From: JAHJDS01 sp964569795
GTDB taxonomy: Bacteria > Desulfobacterota > Desulfarculia > Desulfarculales > JAHJDS01
NCBI GenBank assembly: GCA_964569795.1
Contig: CAZMVB010000001.1
Coordinates: forward strand, 62,001 to 126,000
Direction: 5' to 3'
Length of the DNA stretch: 64,000 bases
In this document: positions 1-8,037 of the stretch, piece after piece
How positions within the stretch are numbered: position 1 is the stretch's first letter
How the letters are laid out: each line of letters opens with the position of its first letter
The notes under the pieces: generated by a model
What the model was told of the DNA's origin: nothing
Seen by the model: the letters and a program-made list of their open reading frames with translations, nothing else
Databases searched by the model: none
Made by a program: the position numbers and the translations under genes

Positions 1-1101
1 GTCAACGCCAATCTGGGCACCTCGCCCGACGAGTCCGGTCCCGAGATCGAACTGGAGAAACTGGCGGCCTGCGTCGAGGCCGGCGCGGACACGGTCATGG
101 ACCTGTCCACCGGCGGCGATCTGCCGGCCATCCGCCGGGCGATCATGGCCCACACCGACCTGCCCCTGGGCACGGTGCCCATCTACCAGGCCGCGGTCCA
201 GGCGGCGCACGAGTCGGGCGGCATCATTCACCTGACCGTGGACTCGCTGTTTTCGGCCATCGCCGCCCAGGCGGCCGAGGGGGTGGACTTCATGACCGTC
301 CACTCCGGCCTGAACCGGGCCGCCCTGGAGAGACTCCGGAGCCAGGGCCGGGTGGGGGGCATCGTCAGCCGGGGCGGGGCCTTTCTGGCCACCTGGATGG
401 TTTACCACGACCAGGAGAATCCGTTTTACGAGTTCTATGACCGGCTGCTGGACCTGGCCCGGGAATATGACGTCACCCTCAGCCTGGGGGACGGGCTGCG
501 CCCCGGCTGCCTGGCCGACGCCACGGACCGGGCCCAGGTCGAGGAACTGATCGTCCTGGGCGAGCTGGCCCGCCGGGCCCGCGAGGCCGGGGTCCAGGTG
601 ATGATCGAGGGCCCGGGCCACGTCCCCCTGGATCAGGTCGAGACCAACATCAAGCTCCAGAAGTCGCTGTGCGAGGGCGCCCCGTTTTACGTCTTGGGAC
701 CCCTGGTGACCGACGTGGCCGCCGGGTACGATCACATCGCCTGCGCCATCGGCGGGGCCCTGGCCGGGATGCACGGCGCGGATTTCCTGTGCTACGTCAC
801 CCCGGCCGAGCACCTCAAGCTCCCCGACGTGGCCGAGGTCAGGGAAGGGGTCATCGCCTCGAAAATCGCCGCCCACGCCGCTGACCTGGCCCGCCGGATT
901 CCGGCGGCCTGGGCCCGGGACCTGGCCATGAGCCAGGCCCGCCAGAAGACCGACTGGGAGGGCATGTTCCGTTACTGCCTGGACCCGGTCCGGGCCCGGG
1001 CCCTGCGCCAGTCCAGCCCGTCCTCGGCCGAGGACGTGTGCACCATGTGCGGCGAGTTCTGCGCGGTCAAGCTGGTGCGGGAGTACTTGAGCAAGTGCTG
1101 A
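1..1101 (+). CDS. thiC: Phosphomethylpyrimidine synthase ThiC, C-terminal part (5' end outside window)
   Basis: The reading frame is open from the first base, so the gene starts upstream of the window and about 366 codons are visible. ThiC is the radical-SAM enzyme that rearranges aminoimidazole ribotide into the HMP phosphate of thiamine. Family features visible are the stretch with MDLSTGGD, the segment with EGPGHVPLDQ, LGPLVTDVAAGYDH, and the C-terminal cluster motif CTMCGEFC that binds [4Fe-4S]. The cysteine spacing is CX2CX3C, one residue shorter than the CX2CX4C of the E. coli enzyme. I recall this shorter form from short-type ThiC proteins, but that is memory and not a search. The gene ends 140 bases before birA. 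Any upstream TPP riboswitch would lie outside the window. Confidence 0.95.
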   Translation, partial: VNANLGTSPDESGPEIELEKLAACVEAGADTVMDLSTGGDLPAIRRAIMAHTDLPLGTVPIYQAAVQAAHESGGIIHLTVDSLFSAIAAQAAEGVDFMTVHSGLNRAALERLRSQGRVGGIVSRGGAFLATWMVYHDQENPFYEFYDRLLDLAREYDVTLSLGDGLRPGCLADATDRAQVEELIVLGELARRAREAGVQVMIEGPGHVPLDQVETNIKLQKSLCEGAPFYVLGPLVTDVAAGYDHIACAIGGALAGMHGADFLCYVTPAEHLKLPDVAEVREGVIASKIAAHAADLARRIPAAWARDLAMSQARQKTDWEGMFRYCLDPVRARALRQSSPSSAEDVCTMCGEFCAVKLVREYLSKC

Positions 1102-1102
1102 A

Positions 1103-1166
1103 CATGGTTTTCGGCCTGGTTATGAACCATGGAAGATCATGATCATCCAGAGACCGCTTATATAAT
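1103..1166 (+). promoter_or_regulatory. thiC-birA intergenic region: inverted repeat and candidate birA -10
   Basis: A 7-bp inverted repeat CATGGTT/AACCATG (1103-1109 and 1125-1131) follows the thiC stop. It has no T-run, so it is not a clear terminator. A perfect palindrome GATCATGATC lies at 1135-1144. A perfect -10 hexamer TATAAT sits at 1161-1166 but no good -35 is found 16-18 bp upstream. A promoter for birA here is plausible only from the -10; the palindrome could be a regulator site. Confidence 0.35.
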
Positions 1167-1241
1167 AGTCAACGGCTGGCGTGGACAAGACTCGATTGCA
1201 ATTAGGGAGTTCGCCGTATAACGGCAAGCAAGGCTGGTGAC

Positions 1242-2222
1242 GTGGAAAGAGGCAACCGGGTCGTGAGGGTTCTGGAGGCCCTGCAGCGGGCCGACGGCTT
1301 CGTGTCCGGTGCGGACCTGGCCCGGCGGCTGGGCGTCTCCCGGACCGCTGTCTGGAAATTGCTCGAAAAGCTCCAGGCGGCCGGCCTGATCATCGAGTCC
1401 CGGCCCGGCCGCGGCTACCGCCTGACCGGGGCCAGGGACCGCCTGGCCGAGGCCCGGCTCCTGGCCGGCCTGGACACCGGGTGGCTCGGTCACGAGATCG
1501 TTTGTTTGGATCAGACCGACTCGACCAACCTCCGGGCCCGGGAACTGGCCGAGGCGGGCGCGGCCCACGGTCTGGTGATCACCGCCGAGTTCCAGAGCGC
1601 TGGCCGGGGCCGCCTGGACCGACGCTGGCTGGCCCCCAGGGGCCGGGCCCTGCTGGTGTCGATCCTGCTCCGGCCCCGCATCCCGCCCATGGCCGTCTTC
1701 GGCCTGACCATGGCCTCGTCGGTCTGCCTGGCCTTGACCATCCGCGACCTGACCGGGGTGGAGGCCGGGGTCAAGTGGCCCAACGACGTCTTTGCCGAGG
1801 GTAAAAAACTGGCCGGCATCCTGACCGAGTTCGCCTCCCGGCCCGACCTGATCGAGCACGCCGTGATCGGCCTCGGACTGAACGTCAACCAGACCGCCAT
1901 TGACCTGGGCCGCCTGGATCAGCCCTCGGCCAGTCTCCGGACCCTGACCGGCCGGCGGCTCGACCGGACAGAGGTCCTCCGGGCCTACCTGACCCGCCTG
2001 GAGCCGACCCTGGAGGCCGTCGAGGGCGGCCATTACGAAAAACTTAGGGCCGACTACGAGCGGCTGAGCCTGGTCCTGGGCCGCCGAGTGAGCGTCGCCG
2101 GCCTGAACGACACGGTCAGCGGCCGGGCGGTCCGGGTGGCCGCCGACGGTTCGCTGGTGGTGGCCACCGACCGGGGGCAGGTGACCGTCACCTGCGGCGA
2201 CGTGACCCTGGCCCTGAAATAG
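1242..2222 (+). CDS. birA: Bifunctional biotin operon repressor / biotin-protein ligase BirA
   Basis: BirA activates biotin as biotinyl-AMP and attaches it to the biotin carrier protein of acyl-CoA carboxylases. In this class it also represses the biotin genes. Residues 1-60 form a winged helix-turn-helix (SGADLARRLGVSRTAVWKLL), and the ligase core follows with GRGRLDRRW, the KWPND motif and GKKLAGIL. A small SH3-like C-terminal domain ends the protein. Length is 326 residues, normal for two-domain BirA. The start is GTG at 1242. The gene is directly upstream of bioBAFD and on the same strand. A BirA-type operator at 2267-2298 fits the presence of the DNA-binding domain, so this should be the local repressor. 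Confidence 0.95.
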   Translation: MERGNRVVRVLEALQRADGFVSGADLARRLGVSRTAVWKLLEKLQAAGLIIESRPGRGYRLTGARDRLAEARLLAGLDTGWLGHEIVCLDQTDSTNLRARELAEAGAAHGLVITAEFQSAGRGRLDRRWLAPRGRALLVSILLRPRIPPMAVFGLTMASSVCLALTIRDLTGVEAGVKWPNDVFAEGKKLAGILTEFASRPDLIEHAVIGLGLNVNQTAIDLGRLDQPSASLRTLTGRRLDRTEVLRAYLTRLEPTLEAVEGGHYEKLRADYERLSLVLGRRVSVAGLNDTVSGRAVRVAADGSLVVATDRGQVTVTCGDVTLALK

Positions 2223-2224
2223 GC

Positions 2225-2253
2225 TTGCTTTCGAGATCGATCGATGCTATAGA
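2225..2253 (+). promoter_or_regulatory. Sigma-70-type promoter of the bioBAFD operon
   Basis: A -35 TTGCTT at 2225-2230 and a -10 TATAGA at 2248-2253 are separated by 17 bp. Transcription should start near 2260, just before the BirA operator. The -35 begins 3 bases after the birA stop codon, so bioB has its own promoter. Confidence 0.7.
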
Positions 2254-2266
2254 TTCCCTCTTGTAA

Positions 2267-2298
2267 TTGTTAACCAACCCTAACAAACAGGTTGACAA
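2267..2298 (+). promoter_or_regulatory. BirA operator (bio box) overlapping the bioB start
   Basis: The half-sites TTGTTAACC (2267-2275) and GGTTGACAA (2290-2298) are inverted repeats matching at 8 of 9 positions, with a 14-bp spacer. They fit the known BirA consensus of TTGTAAACC/GGTTTACAA type with a 14-16 bp spacer. The site lies between the predicted transcription start and the first codon of bioB, so bound BirA-biotinyl-AMP would block initiation. Confidence 0.85.
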
Positions 2299-3293
2299 TG
2301 GAATCGACCTTCGAGTTGATTGACCGGATCGGCACGAAAATTATGGACGGCGGAGAGGCCTCGGCCGAGGACGGGGCCCGGTTGTTCGCCCTCCAGGACC
2401 CGGCGGCGATCCGCTGGCTTTTGGCCTGGGGCGGCCGGGTCCGGGACCAGTTCCGGGGCGACGCCATCGACCTGTGCGCCATCGTCAACGCCAAGTCAGG
2501 CCGCTGCCCCGAGGACTGCGCCTTCTGCGCCCAGTCGGCCCGGTATCACACCCAAGCCGAGGCCTATCCGCTCCTGGACACGGAAACGATCCTGGACGCC
2601 CAGGAGCGGGCCGCCGCGGCCGGGGCCATCCGCTTCAGCATCGTCATCAGCGGCCGGGGCCTGGCCGAGGGGAAGGAGCTGGACAGGCTCATCGAGGCGA
2701 CCAGTGCCCTGGCCGCCACGGGCCTGACCCGGACCTGCGCCTCGCTGGGGCTGCTTGACGAGCCCATCGCCCGCCGCCTCAAGGAGGCCGGGCTGAAGCG
2801 GTATCACCACAACCTGGAGGCCGGGCCCTCGTTTTACCCGTCCATCTGCTCGACCCACGCCTATCAGGACCGGGTCAATACGGTGCGGGCCGCCCAGGCC
2901 GCCGGGCTCGAGGTCTGCTCGGGCGGGATCATCGGCCTGGGCGAGAGTCCGGCCCAGCGCCTGGAGATGGGCCTGGAACTGAGGCGCCTGGGCGTGGACT
3001 CGGTGGCGGTCAACGTCCTCGACCCCATTCCGGGCACGCCCCTGGAAAACGTCCCGCCCCTGCCGTCCCTGGAGGTCCTCAAGACCATGGCCGTCTATCG
3101 CCTCCTCATGCCGGCCGTCGAGATCCGGACCTGCGGCGGCCGGGAGCGGGCCCTGCGGGGCGTGCAGCCGATGATGTTCGCCGCCGGGGCCTCGGGGACC
3201 ATGACCGGCGACTACCTGACCACCGCCGGCCGGGAGTCGGGCACGGACGCCCGCGACGTCGTTGACCTGGGTCTGTCCGTGGAGCGGCTCTGA
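2298..3293 (+). CDS. bioB: Biotin synthase BioB
   Basis: BioB is the radical-SAM enzyme that inserts sulfur into dethiobiotin, the last step of biotin synthesis. The radical-SAM cysteines are in CPEDCAFC, preceded by AIVNAKSGR. NVLDPIPGTPLEN and a late RTCGGRE segment, typical of the [2Fe-2S]-binding end of the barrel, are also present. I prefer ATG at 2298, which has an AGG at 2289-2291 six bases upstream. A TTG two codons earlier (2292) is possible. Length is 331 residues from the ATG, normal for the family. The first gene of bioBAFD, it ends 3 bases before the bioA start. Confidence 0.95.
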   Translation: MESTFELIDRIGTKIMDGGEASAEDGARLFALQDPAAIRWLLAWGGRVRDQFRGDAIDLCAIVNAKSGRCPEDCAFCAQSARYHTQAEAYPLLDTETILDAQERAAAAGAIRFSIVISGRGLAEGKELDRLIEATSALAATGLTRTCASLGLLDEPIARRLKEAGLKRYHHNLEAGPSFYPSICSTHAYQDRVNTVRAAQAAGLEVCSGGIIGLGESPAQRLEMGLELRRLGVDSVAVNVLDPIPGTPLENVPPLPSLEVLKTMAVYRLLMPAVEIRTCGGRERALRGVQPMMFAAGASGTMTGDYLTTAGRESGTDARDVVDLGLSVERL

Positions 3294-3296
3294 GCC

Positions 3297-4655
3297 ATGA
3301 TCCCCGAGGCAGCGACTGCCGTTCTGGCCGCGGACAAGGGCCACCTGTGGCATCCCTTCACCCCGATGAGACAGTGGATCGCCGAGGACCAGCTGGTCGT
3401 GGTCCGGGGCGAGGGCAATCACCTCTTCGACGCCGCCGGCCAGAGGTACCTGGACGGCATTTCGTCCCTGTGGGTCACGGTCCACGGCCACAACCTTCCG
3501 GCGATAAACGCCGCGATCAGGGACCAGCTCGACCGGGTGGCCCACACCACCCTGCTGGGCCTGGCCTCGCCGCCCTCGGCCCGTCTGGCCGAGCGGCTGG
3601 CCGGGATCGCCCCGGGCGATTTGGCCTGGGTCTTTTATTCCGATGCCGGGGCGACCGCCGTGGAGATCGCCCTGAAAATGGCCTTTCAGTTCTGGGCCCA
3701 GTCCGGCCGGCCGGGCAAGAATAAATTCGCCGGGTTGACCCAGGCCTATCACGGCGACACCCTGGGGGCGGTCAGTGTCGGCGGGATCGACCTGTTTCAC
3801 GAAAAGTTCCGGCCGCTGCTCTTTGACGTGGTCCGTCTGCCGGCCCCCTACTGCTTTCGCTGTCCTTTGGGGCTGAGCCGCCCCGGGTGCTCGCTGGCCT
3901 GCGCCCGGCAGGGGGCCGACCTGATCCGGCAGCGGGCCGACGACCTGGCCGCCCTGATCATCGAGCCCATGGTCATGGGCGCGGCCGGGATGATCACCTT
4001 CCCGGACGGTTTCTTGTCAACTCTGGCCCGGGCCTGCGCTGATCACGACGTGCTGCTCATCGCCGACTGCGTGGCCGTGGGCCTCGGCCGGACGGGACGG
4101 ATGTTCGCCTGCGAGATCGAGGGGGTCGAGCCGGATCTGATGTGCCTGGGCAAGGGACTGTCGGGCGGTTACCTGCCCCTGGCGGCCACCCTGGCCACGG
4201 ACCGTATTTTTGAGGCCTTCCTGGGCGAGGTGGCCGAGGAGCGGACCTTTTTCCACGGCCACACCTTTACCGGCAACCCCCTGGCCTGCGCCGCGGCCCT
4301 GGCCAGCCTGGACCTGTTCGAGCGTGACCGGGTCATCGATTCGCTCCCGGCCAAGATCGACCGCCTGGCCGCAGGCCTCGAGCCCCTGGGCGGCCACCCT
4401 CACGTCGGCCAGGTCAGGCAGCGGGGCCTGATGGTCGGGATCGAGCTGGTGGCGGACCGCCGGACCAAAACGCCCTATCCCGAGGGGGAACGGATGGGGC
4501 ACCGGGTCATTCTCGCGGCCCGGAGGCGGGGGGTGATTCTGAGGCCGCTGGGGGACGTGATCGTGCTCATGCCCCCCCTGTCGATCACGCCGGATGAAAT
4601 AGACCTGCTGGCCGAGGCGGCGGCCCGGTCCATCGACGAGGTGACGGGGCCATGA
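3297..4655 (+). CDS. bioA: Adenosylmethionine-8-amino-7-oxononanoate aminotransferase BioA
   Basis: BioA is a class III PLP aminotransferase that converts KAPA to DAPA using S-adenosylmethionine as amino donor. Visible features are the N-terminal WHPFTPM motif, YHGDTLGA, the PLP lysine in CLGKGLSGGYLP, and HTFTGNPLACAAAL. The 452-residue length is normal. The PLP-N1 aspartate is kept, but the usual ADE-(I/V)-A-T-GFGRTG segment reads ADCVAVGLGRTG. The glutamate after the aspartate is thus a cysteine and the phenylalanine a leucine. Activity is still likely because lysine and aspartate are intact. The stop codon overlaps the bioF start (ATGA). Confidence 0.94.
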   Translation: MIPEAATAVLAADKGHLWHPFTPMRQWIAEDQLVVVRGEGNHLFDAAGQRYLDGISSLWVTVHGHNLPAINAAIRDQLDRVAHTTLLGLASPPSARLAERLAGIAPGDLAWVFYSDAGATAVEIALKMAFQFWAQSGRPGKNKFAGLTQAYHGDTLGAVSVGGIDLFHEKFRPLLFDVVRLPAPYCFRCPLGLSRPGCSLACARQGADLIRQRADDLAALIIEPMVMGAAGMITFPDGFLSTLARACADHDVLLIADCVAVGLGRTGRMFACEIEGVEPDLMCLGKGLSGGYLPLAATLATDRIFEAFLGEVAEERTFFHGHTFTGNPLACAAALASLDLFERDRVIDSLPAKIDRLAAGLEPLGGHPHVGQVRQRGLMVGIELVADRRTKTPYPEGERMGHRVILAARRRGVILRPLGDVIVLMPPLSITPDEIDLLAEAAARSIDEVTGP

Positions 4656-5848
4656 AAGGCGATCCCTGGTTCGACCATTTGGCGAGGGATCTGGTCCGTC
4701 TCAAGGCCGAGAGCCGGTGGCGGGTCCTGGGCCGCCTGGACGGACCGGTCGGTCCGGAGGTGGTCCTGGGCGGCCGGCGGGTGATCCAGCTGGCCAGCAA
4801 CGATTACCTGGGGCTGAGCCGCCACCCGGCGGTGATCCGGGCCTCGGCCCGGGCCGTCTCGAACCTGGGGACCGGGGCGGGGGCCTCGCGCCTGATGGGC
4901 GGCGACCTGGCGCTTCATCATCAGCTCGAACGGGCCCTGGCCCGGTTCAAGGGCGCGCCGGACGCCATTGTTTTTTCCTCGGGATACCTGGCCAACCTGG
5001 GGGCGGTCACCGCCCTGACCGGTCCCGGCGATCTGATCCTGAGCGACGCATTGAACCACGCCTCGCTGATCGACGCCTGCCGGCTGTCCCGGGCCGAAAC
5101 GATCGTCTATCCCCACGGCGACTGGCGGGCCGCGGCCCACGTCCTGGAAGGTCAACCGCGTCAGCGGCGGGTGTTGATCGCCACTGACGGGGTGTTTTCC
5201 ATGGACGGCGACCTGGCGCCGCTCAGCGAGCTGGCCGCGCTGGCCGAGGAGTACGGGACCCTGGTCCTGGTGGACGACGCCCACGGCACCGGCGTCCTGG
5301 GCGAGTCGGGCCGGGGAACGGCCGAGCACCTGGGAGTGGCCGGTTCGCGCCTGATCCAGGTGGGGACCCTGTCCAAGGCCCTGGGGAGTCTGGGCGGGTT
5401 TGCGGTCGGGCCGGCGCCCATTGTCGAGACGCTGCGCCAGAGGGCCCGGTCCTTCATCTACACCACCGCCCTGCCGCCGGCGGTGACCGCCGCCTCCCTG
5501 GCCGCCCTCCGGGTGGCGGCCGACGAGCCCTGGCGGCGGATGGTCCTGAGCGACCACGCCCTGCGGCTGCGGAGTCGCTTGTCAGACCTGGGCTACGATG
5601 TGCCCAAGGGGGTGACACCGATCATTCCGGTGATGATCGGGACCGATGCGGCGGCAATCAAACTGTCCGGGCGCCTGCTCTCGGAAGAGGTGTTCGCCCC
5701 GGCCGTCCGGCCGCCCACGGTCCCGGACGGCCAGTGCCGCCTCAGGATCAGCCTCCGGGCCGACCATACCATCGCCCACCTGGACCGGGTCATCGCCGCC
5801 TTTGCCCGGGCCTCGTCCGAGATGTTTCGGGAGCGGTCCATGGGGTGA
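4652..5848 (+). CDS. bioF: 8-amino-7-oxononanoate synthase BioF
   Basis: BioF is an alpha-oxoamine synthase that condenses pimeloyl-ACP or pimeloyl-CoA with L-alanine to give KAPA. It shows LASNDYLGLSRHP, the GTGAGASRLMGG segment, DDAHGTGVLGE, and the PLP lysine in TLSKALGSLGGF. It is 398 residues long, as usual. ATG at 4652 overlaps the bioA stop by 4 bases and the gene ends inside the bioD start, so translation is probably coupled. No bioC, bioH or bioW gene for pimeloyl synthesis is in the window; the precursor must come from elsewhere. Confidence 0.95.
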   Translation: MKGDPWFDHLARDLVRLKAESRWRVLGRLDGPVGPEVVLGGRRVIQLASNDYLGLSRHPAVIRASARAVSNLGTGAGASRLMGGDLALHHQLERALARFKGAPDAIVFSSGYLANLGAVTALTGPGDLILSDALNHASLIDACRLSRAETIVYPHGDWRAAAHVLEGQPRQRRVLIATDGVFSMDGDLAPLSELAALAEEYGTLVLVDDAHGTGVLGESGRGTAEHLGVAGSRLIQVGTLSKALGSLGGFAVGPAPIVETLRQRARSFIYTTALPPAVTAASLAALRVAADEPWRRMVLSDHALRLRSRLSDLGYDVPKGVTPIIPVMIGTDAAAIKLSGRLLSEEVFAPAVRPPTVPDGQCRLRISLRADHTIAHLDRVIAAFARASSEMFRERSMG

Positions 5849-6564
5849 CCCTGTTCGTGACCGGGACCGACACCGGCGTGGGCAAGACGGTCGTCTGCGC
5901 CGCGTTGACGGCGGCCCTTGCGGCGCGGGGCGTCCGGGTCGGCTACCTCAAACCCGTGGCCACGGGCTGCCTTCGCCGGGGGGGAGACCTGGTCTCGCCC
6001 GACGTCGAGTTCGTCCGGACGGCCGCCGGCCTGGATCTGCCCCTGGAGTTGATGAACCCGGTCCGCTTCGAGACGCCCCTGGCCCCCCTGGCCGCGGCCC
6101 GGGCCGAGGGCCGGACGGTCGATTTGCGGCCGGCCTACGCCGCCTGGCGGGCCTTGAAACAGGATCAGGAGGTTGTGATCGTCGAGGGCGTGGGCGGGTT
6201 GCTGGTCCCCCTGAGCGAGGACCTGACCGTGGCCTCGCTCGTCTCGGACTGGGGCGTGCCGGCCCTGGTGGTCGCCCGGCCGTCCCTGGGGACGATCAAC
6301 CACACCCTGCTCACCCTCTACACCCTGGCCTCATACAACGTCGCCTGTCCCGGCTTCGTGTTCAGCGGTCCGGGCGTGGACGACTCCACCCCTGACAACG
6401 CCGCCCTGATCACCCGGTTCAGCGGCGTCCCCTTCCGCGGTCACCTGCCCGAGGTCCCCGGCCTGGACGCGGACCAGGGCCTCCCGGGCGACCTGTCTCG
6501 ATTCCGGGATCGGCTGGACCTGGACGCCCTGCTGACCGACCTGCCCGCCCCGGCCAAGGCATGA
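5845..6564 (+). CDS. bioD: Dethiobiotin synthetase BioD
   Basis: BioD is the ATP-dependent synthetase that closes the ureido ring of dethiobiotin. The P-loop is at the very N-terminus (TGTDTGVGKT), followed by YLKPVATGC and EGVGGLLVPL. The frame is open further upstream, but the family starts right at this P-loop. GTG at 5845 overlaps the bioF stop by 4 bases and has GGGAGCGG 8 bases upstream. From there the product is 239 residues, normal for BioD. It is the last gene of the operon and ends 3 bases from the convergent yibQ-like gene, with no visible terminator between. Confidence 0.92.
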   Translation: MTLFVTGTDTGVGKTVVCAALTAALAARGVRVGYLKPVATGCLRRGGDLVSPDVEFVRTAAGLDLPLELMNPVRFETPLAPLAAARAEGRTVDLRPAYAAWRALKQDQEVVIVEGVGGLLVPLSEDLTVASLVSDWGVPALVVARPSLGTINHTLLTLYTLASYNVACPGFVFSGPGVDDSTPDNAALITRFSGVPFRGHLPEVPGLDADQGLPGDLSRFRDRLDLDALLTDLPAPAKA

Positions 6565-6567
6565 CGG

Positions 6568-8028
6568 TCAGCGCCGGCCGGTCGGACAGCCCGGGCGGCG
6601 ATGGACCAGGGCGGTGATGGGCACCAGCTCGACGTTGCGGCGGAGGTAGGCGGCATAGGCCTTGAGCACGGCATAGGTCGAGGGGTGGGGATGGCCGATG
6701 CCCACCGCCTCCCCGCGACGGCGGGCCTCGGAGACGAGCTTGATCATCTGGAGGCTGATGTAGCGGACGTCGGGATGATGGTCCAGGAACACGGTCCGGA
6801 CGGCCGTGGGCAGGCACATGGCCCGGGCCAGATGAAAGCCGACCGATCGGCCCGTGGTCCACGAGTCCACGAAGAACAGGCCCCTCTTTTTCAACTCGCC
6901 GAGGACGATCCGCATCTTTTCCCGGTTCTGGGTGAACAGGGAGCCCATGTGGTTGTTGACGCCCACGGCAAAGGGCACCCGGGCCAGGGCCGCCCGGGTG
7001 AGGCGGAGCAGGGTGGCTCGATTCATTTTCACCCGGAGGGCCCCCGGGCCGGGATCGGCCCGCCACCGGGCGATGGGCTCGAGGGGCAGGTGGAGCATGA
7101 CCACCCTGCCCCGGGCGTGGGCCAGCCGGGCCAGCTCGGCCCCGAAGCGGGTGTAGGGCAGGACCGAGAAGGCCAGGGGCAGGTTCAGGTCGATGATTTT
7201 TCGCCCCAGACGCCGGAGGTAACCGATGTCGTCGATGATGATCGCCACCCGGGGTCTGCGGCGCGAGGCGCGGGCCGGGGTCCGGCCGGACGAGGCCGGC
7301 GGTCGGCCCCGGGCCTGACCGGGCGACCGGGCCGGGGCGGCGGGGCCCGCTGAACGGATCACCAGGCGGTGGGTCGTCCGGCCGTGGACCGAGATCAGGG
7401 CCTCGACCCGGTCCGGGGTTCGGGCGATCACCTTGAGCCTGGCCCCGGCCAGGTGGAGGCGCCCGGCGATCCGTCGGGCAAAGGCCGCCGGCCCCGGGGC
7501 CGGCCTGACCCGCACCTGAACCGTGGCCGGCACCCGGCCCCGGGCCGATCCCAGCCGGTAGATGATGTCGTCGTCCCGGGCCCCGGCCCTCCGCAGGGCC
7601 TGGTACAGGGCGACCTCGAGGCGTCCCAGCTGACGGGCCCGCCTGGTGCGGACCGGCTCCTCGTAAAGTGGCGCCCGGTGGGCCTTGTGGGCCACATGAC
7701 GGTGTCCGGGACCGAGGGCGGCCCGCCGATGGCCGGGGCGCGGTTGGGGCGTCAGCAGGTACACCGCCGCCAGGACCGCGGCCACCGCCGCGGCCACCAC
7801 GCCCAGCCGGAACCAGATTTTCGGTCCGACCCGGGCCGGTTTTTTCTTGCCGGATCGGGCGGACGAGCCGGTCCTCGACCGGGCCGACTTGGCCGGCCGA
7901 CGCCGTCCCGATCCGGCGGAAGAACGCGGTTTCGGGGTTGCCTTCCGGGTGGAACGGGATCGTCCTCCCCGAGAGGAGGACGATCCCCGGCGGCCCGATT
8001 TCGATCGGCCGCCCTTTTTATCGGCCAC
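6568..8028 (-). CDS. Divergent polysaccharide deacetylase, YibQ family, with long basic N-terminal tail
   Basis: The C-terminal part (about residues 260-480) is the YibQ/Polysacc_deac_2 fold: VAIIIDDIG, HLPLEP, GVNNHMGS, DSWTT and GIGHPHPST. These match the metal-site region of divergent polysaccharide deacetylases, whose exact substrate is not settled. A single membrane segment lies at about 74-92. Before it is a roughly 70-residue cytoplasmic tail almost entirely of Arg, Lys, Ser, Gly and Ala, which is unusual. GTG at 8028 is preceded by AGGGGGG. The gene is 9 bases downstream of ctpA and last in the envelope operon. E. coli also has yibQ beside envC, so a role in periplasmic envelope maintenance is likely. 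Confidence 0.85.
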   Translation of the reverse strand: MADKKGGRSKSGRRGSSSSRGGRSRSTRKATPKPRSSAGSGRRRPAKSARSRTGSSARSGKKKPARVGPKIWFRLGVVAAAVAAVLAAVYLLTPQPRPGHRRAALGPGHRHVAHKAHRAPLYEEPVRTRRARQLGRLEVALYQALRRAGARDDDIIYRLGSARGRVPATVQVRVRPAPGPAAFARRIAGRLHLAGARLKVIARTPDRVEALISVHGRTTHRLVIRSAGPAAPARSPGQARGRPPASSGRTPARASRRRPRVAIIIDDIGYLRRLGRKIIDLNLPLAFSVLPYTRFGAELARLAHARGRVVMLHLPLEPIARWRADPGPGALRVKMNRATLLRLTRAALARVPFAVGVNNHMGSLFTQNREKMRIVLGELKKRGLFFVDSWTTGRSVGFHLARAMCLPTAVRTVFLDHHPDVRYISLQMIKLVSEARRRGEAVGIGHPHPSTYAVLKAYAAYLRRNVELVPITALVHRRPGCPTGRR

Positions 8029-8037
8029 GCGGCCCCC

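Noticed and set aside
1103..1131. CATGGTT/AACCATG repeat after thiC as a rho-independent terminator
   Set aside because: The stem is only 7 bp and AT-containing with a 15-base loop, and no T-run follows.
1158..2033. Long open frames antisense to birA, bioB, hisA, mutS2, uvrC and others
   Set aside because: At this GC content stop codons are rare in several frames. These frames have no start signals and no recognisable domains, and each lies opposite a well-identified gene.
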